64,000 nucleotides of DNA, from assembly GCA_964455095.1 (NCBI GenBank), contig CAYVUV010000291.1, forward strand, positions 1-64,000, given 5' to 3'. Position 1 is the first letter of the stretch. Each line of letters opens with the position of its first letter. Positions 49,159 to 58,633 of this stretch are shown here, one piece after another. The position numbers and the translations under genes are program-made. Source of the stretch: CAYVUV01 sp964455095. Lineage in GTDB: Bacteria; Desulfobacterota; Binatia; HRBIN30; CADEER01. A model generated the notes under the pieces. It was not told the DNA's origin and did not search any database. It saw only the letters and a list, made by a program, of their open reading frames with translations.

Positions 49159-51513
49159 TCAGAAGTCGTTGCGCAGGAAGTCGAGCGAATTGGACTTCTT
49201 GGGCGGCTGCGCGTCCGCCGTGAGCTGAATGTTCGGGACCGCCGGGGGCACCTGTCCCGGGGCGAGGTTGGGCTCGGTACCGGCGCGGAAGCACTCCAAA
49301 CGGGCGCCGTTGCCGACGACGGCGCGGCCGCCCGTGGTCGGGTCGACGTTGACGCATTTGAGGCCGTCCGGAACCGGGAACTCGGCGACCGGCATCCCGG
49401 CCACCGCCTTTTCCATGAACGCCTTCCAGATCGGCGCGGCGATGCGCCCGCCGGTTTCGCCCTTGCCCAACGGTTGCTTGTTGTCGAATCCCACCCAGAC
49501 GGCGGCGAGCAGCTGCGGCGTGTAGCCAACAAACCAGCCGTCGTGCAGGTCGTTGGTTGTGCCCGTTTTGCCGGCCGTCGGCTGCTCCAGTCCTTGCGCT
49601 CGCTTGCCGGTGCCGCGACTCACGACGTCCTGCAACATGCTGGTGATCAGGTACGCCGTCGGGGCGGGAATCGCCTGCACCAGGTTGGGCTCGTTGCGTT
49701 CGATCATCTCGCCCTGTGAGTCGGTGATCTCGCTGATGAAGATCGGCGCCGGGCGCAGCCCATTGTCGGCGAAGGTCGTGTAGGCGATGGCCAGCTCGAG
49801 CGGCGTCACCTCCATGGTGCCGAGCGCGATCGACAGGTTGCGCGGCAACGGCCCGCGCAAGCCGAAGGCGGGCAGGTACTTGATCAGATAGCCGACGCCG
49901 ATGCGGTCGGCGAGCTTGACGGTGACGACGTTGCGCGAGTGCGTCAGCGCCTCGCGCAGCGAGGTGGGGCCGAAGAAACGGTTCTCGAAATTCTTCGGGC
50001 TCCAGACCTTCCCGTTGTCGCTGTACGACACGGGCGAATCCATGATGATCGAGGCGGGGGTGAAGTTGCGGTCGAGCGCCGCGGCGTAGACCAGGGGCTT
50101 GAACGACGAGCCGGGCTGACGCAGGGCCTGCACCGCGCGGTTGAACTGGCTGCGCTCGAAGTCGTAGCCGCCGGCCATAGCCTTGATGTGCCCCGTGTGC
50201 GGATCAACCGCGACCAGCGCGCCTTCGACCGGCGGGCTCGGGTCGAAGAGAAAAACCAGATGGTCGCTGCCGCCGTCGGCGAGACGGACCCTGATCAGGT
50301 CGTTGAGCTCGAGACGGGGCAGGGCGCCCGCCTGCTCTGGGCCGGCGACCAGGTCGCCGGTGAAGCGACCGACCTGAACGCGGGCGCTCTCCTTGCGCAC
50401 CGAGGTGACGATGGCTTCGTAGCTCTGGCCGCGCTCCAACGACTCGCCGGCCGCCAGGCGTTGCTGCGCGAGGTAGATCTCGCGCTGCGCCGGCTCGAGG
50501 TCGCGGAAGGCGCTGCGGTAGCCACCGTGACGGCCGGCGAGCTCGTCGAGCCCGGCGCGCAGCGCCGCCTCCGCTTCGCGCTGCATGTTCAGGTTGACAG
50601 TGGTGCGCACGCGCAACCCGAGATCGTACAGCGCCCCGCGCCCGTAGCGCTCTTCGAGCATGCGGCGAACGTGCTCGACGAAGTACGGGGCGGCGACGAA
50701 ACTGCCCTTGCGGGTGGCCAGGGCCAGCGGCTGGCGCACGGCCGCGTCGCGCTCCTCGCGCGTGATGAAGCCGGCCTCGTACATGCGGTCCAGCACGTAG
50801 CGCTGGCGGGCCTTGGCGCGCGGCCAGTGGCGAAACGGCGAGTAGCGACTGGGCGCCTGGGGCAACCCGCCCAGGAGCGCCGCCTCCGCGATGCCGATCT
50901 CGCCGACCGGCTTGCCGAAGTACTCGAGCGCGGCGGCGGCGACGCCGTACGCGCCGCTGCCGAGGTAGATGTGATTCAGGTAGAGGCTGAGGATCTCGTC
51001 CTTGGTGAGCTGCTGCTCGAGCCGAACCGAAAGAAGGATCTCCTTGACCTTGCGCTCGTAGCTCTTCTTCGGCGAGAGCAGGAGCGATTTCACCACCTGT
51101 TGGGTGATGGTGCTGCCGCCTTGCACCTTGCCGCCGGCGGCGATGTTGTTGATGAAGGCGCGCGAGATACTGACCAGATCGACGCCCTTGTGGCGGTAGA
51201 AGGCGTCGTCCTCGGCGGCCAGAAAGGCGTTGCGGACATGCGCGGGAATCTTGTCGAGCGGCATCAGGTAGCGCTTCTCGGAGAAGAACTCGCCGATCAC
51301 CGTGCCGTCGTCGGAAAAGATTTGCGTGGTGATTGGCGGTCGATACTCGGTCACCGCGTCGATCGATGGCAGCGAGCTGCTGATCTCCCAGTAGACGATA
51401 CTGCCCGCTGCCAGGGCGATGGTCAGACCGAGCCCGGCGGTGGCGAATACCAGCCGGCGCAGGAAGCGACCGAATCGAGGACGGCGCCGGCGCCGCGCGG
51501 GGTGTGAAGACAT
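49159..51513 (-). CDS. mrcA: Bifunctional penicillin-binding protein 1A
   Basis: 784 residues. One membrane helix (about aa 21-45), a GT51 glycosyltransferase domain (AAEDDAFYRHKG, GGSTITQQVVKSLLL), a linker domain, then the transpeptidase with SSFK (about aa 468), SRN (about aa 526) and KTGTT (about aa 647). It polymerises and cross-links peptidoglycan in the periplasm. All catalytic motifs are intact. The tail beyond the transpeptidase is Pro/Ala-rich. Confidence 0.95.
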   Translation of the reverse strand: MSSHPARRRRRPRFGRFLRRLVFATAGLGLTIALAAGSIVYWEISSSLPSIDAVTEYRPPITTQIFSDDGTVIGEFFSEKRYLMPLDKIPAHVRNAFLAAEDDAFYRHKGVDLVSISRAFINNIAAGGKVQGGSTITQQVVKSLLLSPKKSYERKVKEILLSVRLEQQLTKDEILSLYLNHIYLGSGAYGVAAAALEYFGKPVGEIGIAEAALLGGLPQAPSRYSPFRHWPRAKARQRYVLDRMYEAGFITREERDAAVRQPLALATRKGSFVAAPYFVEHVRRMLEERYGRGALYDLGLRVRTTVNLNMQREAEAALRAGLDELAGRHGGYRSAFRDLEPAQREIYLAQQRLAAGESLERGQSYEAIVTSVRKESARVQVGRFTGDLVAGPEQAGALPRLELNDLIRVRLADGGSDHLVFLFDPSPPVEGALVAVDPHTGHIKAMAGGYDFERSQFNRAVQALRQPGSSFKPLVYAAALDRNFTPASIIMDSPVSYSDNGKVWSPKNFENRFFGPTSLREALTHSRNVVTVKLADRIGVGYLIKYLPAFGLRGPLPRNLSIALGTMEVTPLELAIAYTTFADNGLRPAPIFISEITDSQGEMIERNEPNLVQAIPAPTAYLITSMLQDVVSRGTGKRAQGLEQPTAGKTGTTNDLHDGWFVGYTPQLLAAVWVGFDNKQPLGKGETGGRIAAPIWKAFMEKAVAGMPVAEFPVPDGLKCVNVDPTTGGRAVVGNGARLECFRAGTEPNLAPGQVPPAVPNIQLTADAQPPKKSNSLDFLRNDF

Positions 51514-51659
51514 GCTTACACTCGTACGCTATCGGCGGTCCGGCACACCGTCAAGCGAGTCCCCGTCGTTCGCAGGCACCGGTGCGGTTCGGCGCATGGT
51601 GGGCGCCATGGTGGTCGCCATGGCGAAGGTTCGGTTGGAATCGCAACGCGCCATCTCGG

Positions 51660-54614
51660 TCAATCGTCGAGGAGATTCAAATTGGCGAGGTCGCCGGCGC
51701 GCGGGTCTTCCTCGACCATGAAGGTCGCGGCCAATTGGCCGGGTCCGTCCTCCATCGCCCAGGTGGCACAGTCGAACGGCTCGCCATGGCCAGCGATCTC
51801 GCCGCTGCCCACTTTGGGCGCGCCGCGCAGGTAGAATGCTTCCGCCGTGCCGGTCGTGTACACCACCGGCGCCGCCGCGGGATACGTCGCCGCCAGGCAA
51901 TCGCTGCCGCCGCCCGGCGGCAGTTGCACGAAGGTCTGCTCGCAGGTGAGCTGCACCGATCCGGGGCCGCCGTCGGTGCCAAGTCCAGTGGTAATTTCGG
52001 CGGGGAGGCCTTGCAGGCCAGGGCCGGCACTGTCCTGCACCATACGCGTGTCGACCGCCGTTCCGCCGTTGCAGTCGACGAAGCCCGTGCAGGATGCGAG
52101 GCGCACGCAGAAGTAGCCGACGCTGCCGCCCAGGATGGCGGCGGAGTAGGTGATCGGCCCCTCGCTCGACAGCGCCGCGATGCCGCTCGGGTTCGGCACG
52201 TCGCCGACCAGGTCGAGGACGCCGCTGAGCTCGCCGAGCGCGACCTGGGCGCCGAGCGCCGAGGAGTAGAACGAGCCGCCAAAGCTCAGGCGCCGTGTGC
52301 CCAGCGGGGCGAGCTCCCGGCGGCAGGTCAGCGAGCAGTCGGCGGCGGGCGGATCGCACTCCTCGCCGCAGCCGGTGTTGACGACTCCGTCGCCGCACAG
52401 CGCCCCGACCTCGATGGTGCATGTTGGCGAGCAGCCGTCGCAGCTGGCGCTGTTGCCGTCGTCGCACGCCTCGGCGCCGCATCGCGCGCCGTCGCCGCAC
52501 CCGGTCTCGACCTGACAGCTGGCCGAGCAGCCATCGCAGCTCGCGGTGTTGCCGTCGTCGCACGTCTCGCCGGCGTCCTGCACATGGTCGCCGCAGACGG
52601 CGATGCGGCGACACTCGGTCGAGCACGCCGCGCCGGGCGGATCGCACTCCTCGCCGCACGCGCCGTTGATGATCGTGTCTCCGCACCGCGCCCCGCTCTC
52701 GACTGCACAGGTGGCGGAGCAGCCGTCACAGCTCGTCCGGTTGCCGTCGTCGCAGGCTTCGCCGCCACACGCGACGCCGTCGCCGCACCCGGTCTCCGCC
52801 CCGCACGTCGCCGAGCAGCCGTCGCAGCTCGCCGTGTTGCCGTCGTCGCAGTCCTCGCCGAGCTGCAGCGATCCGTCTCCGCACCCGCCGACGCGCTCGC
52901 GCAGCTCGAGCTCGATGATGCGGCCCGAGCCGGGCGTGTTCGGGCCGACCGGCTGCTCCGAGGTGCAGGTCCACACGTTGCCGATGTCGTCGAACTCGAT
53001 CTCACGCGTGAAGTCGACCGGTGTCGGCAGCTGGTAGACCGTGAAGCGCTCGCTGGCGGGCGCAAAGCGGATGAGCGTGTCGGAGTTGGAGCCGGTGATC
53101 CACACATCTCCCGTCTGGCGGTTGACGGTGATGTTGTACGGCAGATCGCCGCCGGCCGGCTGCGTCGGCAAAGGGTAGACCTTCCATGTCTCGCTCACCG
53201 GATCGAAGCGCCCCAGCTCGGCCGAGCCGTAGCCGGGCACCCAGACGACGTTGTCGGGTCCGACGCCCAGGCGGCGCGGGCCGTCGAACGGCGGCTGCCA
53301 GGCCGTGACCGCACCAATGTCCGGGTCGATGCGGCCGATCTTGTGGCCGAAGAGCTGCGACCACCATATCGTCTGATCCGGCGCGACGTCGCAGCCGTAG
53401 GCGACCGCGATCGGCACGCCGCTGATGGCGGGATCGGCGGGCGGCAATCGGTAGTAGGTGAACTGCGCCGTCAGCGGGTCGAAGCGGCAGACGTGATTGG
53501 AGCGCGTGAGCGTGTACCAGATCCGCCCCTGGTCATCGAAGCGCAGCGTGTGCGGATACGATCCGAGGTCGTCGCCGATGCGCGGCTGGTCGTAGTAGGT
53601 GAATTCGCCGCTGGCGACGTCGAGCTTGATGATCTGCTCCGGACCCGGCGCGGTGATCCACATGTCGCCGTGCGCGTCGCGTTCGATCGAGTGGCCTCCG
53701 CCGCGCACGGGCAGGTGGCCGCGCACGCCGGTGGCGGGATTGAACGTCCAGACGCCGCCGACGGTATAGACGGTGCCATCGAGCCCGAGCTCGAGATCGT
53801 GACAGCCCGGCTTTTGCACCGGGTCGATCTCCCACTCGCGGATCACCGCGCGCACGGCCTCGCCGCGCGGCGGCGGGGGCACGGCGAAGTGGGGGTCCGG
53901 CGCGTCCGGGCCGAACGTGCTGGCCAGCGTCGGCAGCAGCAGGGCACGGGTCTCGTCGAAGAACGGGATGCCGCCGTAGGCGATCATGCGGTTGACGATC
54001 GTCTCCCACTCGGCCTCGGTGCGGCGGGTGCGGAAGCGGTGGTCGCCGATCTGGTGGCAGTTGGCGCAGGCGCGCGAGAAGTCGCCCTTGATACGCTGCG
54101 TCGGCCACTGCAGGAGGTCGTGGAAATAACTCGCCGGCAGCTGACTGGCGAGGTCGTCGGTCGGCGCGAGCGCAAAGTCGACCGTCGCCGCCCCGCCGGC
54201 CGGCAGGGCGACGGCATCGCGCGTCGCCTCCTCCCAGCCGATGCGCTTGGCGCGCACGCGGTACGTTCCGCCGGGCAGCGTTGGGAACGCGTAGTACCCG
54301 CGCGCGTCGGCAAAGACGCTGACGCTGCCCGCCGCCGCGTCATCGAAGGCGGTGACCATCGCGCCGGCCAGCGGTTGCCCGCCGGAGTCGGTGACCTGCC
54401 CGGCCAGCGCGTTCGGGGTCGGGGTCGCGCTCGGCGATGCGGTCGCCGTGGCGGGCGGCGTCAAAGTCGGCGCGGCGGTCGCGGGCGAGGTGGCCGTCGC
54501 CGTCGCCGCCGGTGCCGTCGGCGTGGTCGTCGCGGCCGGGTGCGCACCGTCGTCATCGCTGCAGCCACCCACCACCAACATCCCCGCCAACGCCAGTCCC
54601 CACAGTCTTCCCAT
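51660..54614 (-). CDS. Large lipoprotein: carboxypeptidase-regulatory, haem, propeller and DUF4215 domains
   Basis: 984 residues. Lipoprotein signal (GLALAGMLVVGGCSDDDG), a Thr/Ala/Pro linker, a carboxypeptidase-regulatory-like domain (about aa 70-150), a c-type haem motif CANCH (Cys183-Cys186-His187), a streptogramin-lyase-like beta-propeller (about aa 270-560, repeats like NVWVPGYGSAELGRFDP), six DUF4215 Cys-rich repeats (CGDG ... CDDGNxxSCDGCSxxC; 52320-52890), and a C-terminal beta domain. Extracellular, probably membrane-anchored. Propeller homologues include virginiamycin B lyase, but catalytic residues could not be checked. Start ATG 54614 begins the lipobox signal; the frame is open to 55292 only as antisense. 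Confidence 0.85.
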   Translation of the reverse strand: MGRLWGLALAGMLVVGGCSDDDGAHPAATTTPTAPAATATATSPATAAPTLTPPATATASPSATPTPNALAGQVTDSGGQPLAGAMVTAFDDAAAGSVSVFADARGYYAFPTLPGGTYRVRAKRIGWEEATRDAVALPAGGAATVDFALAPTDDLASQLPASYFHDLLQWPTQRIKGDFSRACANCHQIGDHRFRTRRTEAEWETIVNRMIAYGGIPFFDETRALLLPTLASTFGPDAPDPHFAVPPPPRGEAVRAVIREWEIDPVQKPGCHDLELGLDGTVYTVGGVWTFNPATGVRGHLPVRGGGHSIERDAHGDMWITAPGPEQIIKLDVASGEFTYYDQPRIGDDLGSYPHTLRFDDQGRIWYTLTRSNHVCRFDPLTAQFTYYRLPPADPAISGVPIAVAYGCDVAPDQTIWWSQLFGHKIGRIDPDIGAVTAWQPPFDGPRRLGVGPDNVVWVPGYGSAELGRFDPVSETWKVYPLPTQPAGGDLPYNITVNRQTGDVWITGSNSDTLIRFAPASERFTVYQLPTPVDFTREIEFDDIGNVWTCTSEQPVGPNTPGSGRIIELELRERVGGCGDGSLQLGEDCDDGNTASCDGCSATCGAETGCGDGVACGGEACDDGNRTSCDGCSATCAVESGARCGDTIINGACGEECDPPGAACSTECRRIAVCGDHVQDAGETCDDGNTASCDGCSASCQVETGCGDGARCGAEACDDGNSASCDGCSPTCTIEVGALCGDGVVNTGCGEECDPPAADCSLTCRRELAPLGTRRLSFGGSFYSSALGAQVALGELSGVLDLVGDVPNPSGIAALSSEGPITYSAAILGGSVGYFCVRLASCTGFVDCNGGTAVDTRMVQDSAGPGLQGLPAEITTGLGTDGGPGSVQLTCEQTFVQLPPGGGSDCLAATYPAAAPVVYTTGTAEAFYLRGAPKVGSGEIAGHGEPFDCATWAMEDGPGQLAATFMVEEDPRAGDLANLNLLDD
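52320..52890 (-). repeat. Six DUF4215 cysteine-rich repeats
   Basis: Four repeats follow CGDG...GExCDDGN..SCDGCS..C and two follow CGD...GEECDPP...C. The DNA copies are near-identical in the DDGN..SCDGCS core, which favours recombination-driven expansion. Confidence 0.8.
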
Positions 54615-54697
54615 GAGTCGGCACGCAGGCTTCACGGTGGCTCGTTCGTACCACACGCGTGCCTGGCCTTGAAAGAGCGAAGCGTGGGTCGGCGGCC

Positions 54698-55279
54698 TCA
54701 GTCGGCGTCGAGGTGTGTGGCGCAGTCGAGCAGTTGCACGGCAAACGGCGACTGCGCGTCGATGACGGTCAGCGACGCGTTGGCCCAGCGCTGGCGCGCG
54801 TGCGCGTCCGGCGGCAGGCGGAGGTGGCGCAGGGCCAGGGAGTAGCAGACCAGGCCGTGCGTGACGACGGCGAGGTTGCCGTCGATCTGCGCAGCCGTAG
54901 CGCCGATGCGCGGCCAGGCGGCGTCGACGCGGGCGTGGAAGGCGTCCCAGGTCTCGCCGCCGGGTGGGGCGTAATCCGGCGCCATGATGTCGGCGTCGAT
55001 ATCGGCATAGGCGATGCCCCGCAGGTCGCCGAAGTTGCGCTCCTGCAGATCGGCGCGCAGCTCGATGGCGGCGCCGGTCGTGGCGCGCAGGCACTCCGCG
55101 GTCATGACGGCGCGCGCCAGATCGCTGGAGACTATTGCCGCGACGCCGAGCCCGGCCAGCCGGCGCGCCAGCCGTTCGGCCTGCGCGATGCCGCGCGCGC
55201 TCAGCGGCGTCTCGGGCGTCTGCACGATGCGCGCGGCGTTGGACGCCGTCTCGCCGTGTCGGATGAGAAAAATAGCCAT
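54698..55279 (-). CDS. Histidine phosphatase (phosphoglycerate mutase-like)
   Basis: 193 residues. MAIFLIRHGETASN contains the phospho-accepting His (RHG) and VVTHGLVC the second His; TPLSARGIAQAERLA and SDLARAVMTAECL complete the family pattern. It hydrolyses a phosphate monoester in the cytoplasm; broad-specificity PhoE/CobC-like. ATG 55279 is at the conserved start; an upstream extension has no homology. Divergent from the alpha/beta hydrolase at 55363. Confidence 0.88.
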   Translation of the reverse strand: MAIFLIRHGETASNAARIVQTPETPLSARGIAQAERLARRLAGLGVAAIVSSDLARAVMTAECLRATTGAAIELRADLQERNFGDLRGIAYADIDADIMAPDYAPPGGETWDAFHARVDAAWPRIGATAAQIDGNLAVVTHGLVCYSLALRHLRLPPDAHARQRWANASLTVIDAQSPFAVQLLDCATHLDAD

Positions 55280-55362
55280 CGCTGCGCGCCACCCAGACAC
55301 CCTGCCGCGCGGCGTGTCAAATCGGGCTCGCGATCGACTGGATTTTCCCGTCGGTTCCGGGC

Positions 55363-56238
55363 ATGCACGGCGACATGGCAGAACCATCCATGGCGCGCCG
55401 CACCATCGCGCTCAATGGCGTCGAGATCGTATACGAGGACGGCGGCGACGGCGCGCGCCCGTTCGTGCTCGTGCACGGCTTCACCGGCACGCGCGAGGAC
55501 TTCCGCGACCACCTGCCGGCCCTGGCCGCCCTGGGTCGCACCGTCGTCTACGATCAGCGCGGCCACGGTGAGTCGACCAACACCGGCGACGCGGCGACCT
55601 ACACCTTCGATCAGCTGGTGAGCGATCTGCGCGCCTTCCTCGACGCGCTGGGCATCGCGCGTTGCGATCTGCTCGGCCACTCGATGGGGGGTATGATCGC
55701 GCTGCGCTTCGCGCTGCTGCATCCGGAACGGGTGGGATCGCTGGTGCTCATGGATACCGCGGCGCGGCCGCCCGACGGCATTCTGCGTGCGCCGCTCGCC
55801 GCCGGCGGACGGATCGCGTGCGACCAGGGCATGGAGACGCTGTCCGATCTGTTGCGCGCGCGCGCCGCCGACGATCCGGCCCGCCCGGCGGCATCGCGGC
55901 GTCTCGAGGTCGAGATGGGTGCCGACGCGTACTGGGCGCGCCACCGCCGGCGGCTGACGTCGATGGACCCGCAAGCGTTCGCCACTCTCGGAGTCATGCT
56001 GGCCGACCAGGCGCCGCTCACCGATCGGCTGGCCGAGATCGCCTGCCCGACGCTGGTGATGGTCGGCGATCAAGATCTGCCGTTCCTGCGTCCGGCGGTC
56101 GAAATGGCCGGCGCGATCTCCGCAGCCACGCAGGTGACCATCGCCGATGCGGCGCACAGTCCGCAGATCGAGAACCCGTCTGCCTGGATCGCGGCGATCG
56201 AGGCGCATCTGGCCCGCGTGCGCGCGACCAGTCCGTGA
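55363..56238 (+). CDS. Alpha/beta hydrolase
   Basis: 291 residues at most. LVHGFTGTREDF, nucleophile elbow GHSMGGMIAL, acid GDQDLPFLRP and His in DAAHSPQIE give a full Ser-Asp-His triad. ATGs at 55363, 55375 and 55390 compete; the domain begins at ARRTIALNG, so 55390 is possible. Resembles 3-oxoadipate enol-lactonase and related esterases. Substrate unknown. Confidence 0.88.
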   Translation: MHGDMAEPSMARRTIALNGVEIVYEDGGDGARPFVLVHGFTGTREDFRDHLPALAALGRTVVYDQRGHGESTNTGDAATYTFDQLVSDLRAFLDALGIARCDLLGHSMGGMIALRFALLHPERVGSLVLMDTAARPPDGILRAPLAAGGRIACDQGMETLSDLLRARAADDPARPAASRRLEVEMGADAYWARHRRRLTSMDPQAFATLGVMLADQAPLTDRLAEIACPTLVMVGDQDLPFLRPAVEMAGAISAATQVTIADAAHSPQIENPSAWIAAIEAHLARVRATSP

Positions 56239-56242
56239 GCGC

Positions 56243-57016
56243 TCAGACGGTCAGGACGCGCGGGACGAGCGGGAACCGCCAGCCGGCGGGCGGTTTGAAG
56301 GGCTTCCACGCTCCTTCGGGCTGAGCGAGGCGGTCGGCGATGGTGAGCAGCACGACGGGGTGATGGCCGATGCCGATGTGGCTGCTCTCGACCTCGAGGT
56401 TCTCGCTCTGTGGCCCCTGTTCCTCCAGACAGCTGCGCCAGGCGGCGATGGCGTCGGTTTGGCTGTAGATGGCCGTGGCGGGTACGGACAGCGGCGCGGC
56501 GAGTTGCGCGCGAATGGCGGCATCCTCGGGGGTCAGACGCTTCTCCGCCCGGGCGCGCAGGAACTTCGGCACGTTGGTGGCGCCGGTGTCGCGGAAGGGG
56601 CTGGCGAGCGTGATGACCTGGCGCACGTCGTCGGGAAAGCGGCGCGCCAGCTCGCGCGCGTAGATGCCGCCCAGGCTCCAGCCGATCAGGCTGACGCGGC
56701 GGCCGTACCGCTGGCGCAGCGCGAAGAAGCGCTCGCCCAGGGCGGCGATCATTTCGGGTGACGGACCGACATTGCGGCCGAGCTTCCAGCCGTGCGCGCG
56801 GTAGCCGCGATCGCGCAGAAAGGCGCGCAGCGTGCGGGTCGAGAAGTCGCTGGCCATCAAGCCGGGCAGCACCAGCACCGCATGCCCATCGCCGCGCGGC
56901 GCCCGGCGCAAGAGCGGGAAGGCCGGCAGCACGGCGGCCAGCTCGAGCAAGGCGCGCCCTTCGAGCCACAGCAGGCCACGCCGCGGCGGCGGAATCGGAT
57001 CGATCAGTGCGGGCAT
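56243..57016 (-). CDS. Alpha/beta hydrolase, lipase/PGAP1-like
   Basis: 257 residues. VLVLPGLMASDFSTRTLRAF, nucleophile elbow SLIGWSLGGIYARELA, and ITLASPFRDTGATN; the His region is SSHIGIGHHP. The ATG at 57016 begins MPALIDPIPP; an upstream in-frame ATG at 57055 is less likely. Probably an intracellular esterase or lipase. Convergent with the hydrolase ending at 56238. Confidence 0.82.
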   Translation of the reverse strand: MPALIDPIPPPRRGLLWLEGRALLELAAVLPAFPLLRRAPRGDGHAVLVLPGLMASDFSTRTLRAFLRDRGYRAHGWKLGRNVGPSPEMIAALGERFFALRQRYGRRVSLIGWSLGGIYARELARRFPDDVRQVITLASPFRDTGATNVPKFLRARAEKRLTPEDAAIRAQLAAPLSVPATAIYSQTDAIAAWRSCLEEQGPQSENLEVESSHIGIGHHPVVLLTIADRLAQPEGAWKPFKPPAGWRFPLVPRVLTV

Positions 57017-57085
57017 ATCTTCGATAGTGCCGGCAGGGCGATCGAAGTCAAGCAAACTATTGCGGCGCTATGGCGCGGGTCCCAC

Positions 57086-58498
57086 TCAGTCGCGTTCGCT
57101 CTCCACCATCCTGAGAAAATCGCGCCGCGTACGCGGCCCGTAGGTCGCCTGCGAGCGGTTGCCGTCGATGCCGCCTTGCTCCTCGCGCATCCTGGCGAAG
57201 CCGTCGTTGGCCAGGGTGCAGCGCGTCTCGTTGACCCGCACCCGGTACAGCCGCGCCGCGTTCAAACCGAGAATGCGGCGCTTGGCGCGTTCGGTGAGCG
57301 GCGGGTAGCCGTACTTCTCCTGCATCGAAACCGGGATCTCGAGCGCCTTGAAGGCCTGGATCTGCCACTGCGGCGAGCCCCACCAGATCGAGTCGGTGCC
57401 CCAGATGATGCGGCTCTCGCCGATGTCGCGCAGCAGCGAGCCGACCAGGTGCGCCGCGGCGGTCGGTCCCTGCGTGATCGTGATCGCAAACGAGCTGCCG
57501 ATCTCGGCGAAGACGTTGCGGCGGCCGCGGATACTGCGGATGACGCCGAGGAACTCGTCGATGCCGGTGAGCCCCTCGCCGAAGTAGCCCGAGTGGTAGG
57601 CGACGAAGTTCAGACGCGGCCAGTCGCGCGACACCTTGGGCAGATCGCGACTGCGCACGTACGGTGCCGCCATGGCGCCGAGGATCTGCGGCAGCCCCTT
57701 GTGCACGTTGATCAGCCGCAGCCCGAGGCGCGTCGCCTCCTCGAGCATCGGATACGACACCGCCTCGTCGTCGAGAAACCAGGTGTCAGTGCCGGTGTAG
57801 CACTTGAGCGCACAGGCGCCGAGCTCCTTCACCTGGTGCTCCATGCTGTCGATGGAGATCGGCGAGCCGGGGAGGGCGCGCGGGTTGATCATCGCTTGCG
57901 AGAGGGCGCGTTGCGAGCCGGCCATTTGATTGACCAGGTTGCGCGTCGCGGCCATGGTCTCGACCGGCATGGGGACGTTGTTCGGCACCCCGGAGATGAC
58001 GCCGATCGCCGTCTCGCTGTCGACGAAGACCTCCTTGATGAAGTTGAGCTGGCCGAGGTTCTGAAAGCGCTCCGCGCAGGTCAGCTGCGGCTCGCGAAAG
58101 CGCAGGAAGCACAGGATCGACTCCCAGGTCGCCTGCGGGAAGGCGACTTCGTCGACGTGGTGGAGCTGCACGTCCATGACGAAGTAGTCCTTCTTGAACA
58201 GCTCGCGCGCCGCTTCCGGGTCGTCGCACTGCTCGCGGGTGACCGCAAAGGCGGCGTTGTCGCCCATCTGATCGAGCCCGTGGACTTTGTTGAGCACCAT
58301 GAACGCCGTGGCGGTGCCGGCCGCCGTGCGCAGAAAATCGCGCCGCGACATGCCCAGGCGCTTGGCGCGCCGGTCGGCTTCCACCCCCAGCAAGTGCGCC
58401 GCGGTCTGCTGCCGCTCGGTCGGGGGGCGCGGACAGAACTCGCCGTTGGAGACGTCCCAAAACGGAAACGGCAGCTCAGGAATGCCCTTCAAATTCAT
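57086..58498 (-). CDS. Twin-arginine-bearing metal-dependent amidohydrolase
   Basis: 470 residues. An amidohydrolase-2 type TIM barrel (VQLHHVDEVAF, RLINVHKGLP, FVAYHSGYFG, RIIWGTDSIWWG). SRRDFLRTAAG at aa 51-61 is a twin-arginine motif followed by a short hydrophobic stretch, but lies 50 residues in, unusually far. A second copy, TRRDFLRMVES, ends the protein (aa 457-467) with no helix after it. Possibly exported by the TatBC encoded at 46842-48016. Substrate unknown; related proteins decarboxylate or hydrolyse aromatic acids. Confidence 0.8.
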   Translation of the reverse strand: MNLKGIPELPFPFWDVSNGEFCPRPPTERQQTAAHLLGVEADRRAKRLGMSRRDFLRTAAGTATAFMVLNKVHGLDQMGDNAAFAVTREQCDDPEAARELFKKDYFVMDVQLHHVDEVAFPQATWESILCFLRFREPQLTCAERFQNLGQLNFIKEVFVDSETAIGVISGVPNNVPMPVETMAATRNLVNQMAGSQRALSQAMINPRALPGSPISIDSMEHQVKELGACALKCYTGTDTWFLDDEAVSYPMLEEATRLGLRLINVHKGLPQILGAMAAPYVRSRDLPKVSRDWPRLNFVAYHSGYFGEGLTGIDEFLGVIRSIRGRRNVFAEIGSSFAITITQGPTAAAHLVGSLLRDIGESRIIWGTDSIWWGSPQWQIQAFKALEIPVSMQEKYGYPPLTERAKRRILGLNAARLYRVRVNETRCTLANDGFARMREEQGGIDGNRSQATYGPRTRRDFLRMVESERD

Positions 58499-58633
58499 GG
58501 TTCCCCCCTCCGCGCGGGCGCGGTTGCGCCGGCTGCGGACCGCAGCATGTACTGCTCGAGCTGTAGGGATCTCGGCGTGCTTAAGTCAATTGCGCCGGCG
58601 CGTGCGGCAGAAAACCGCGCCCGATCCGCTGCC

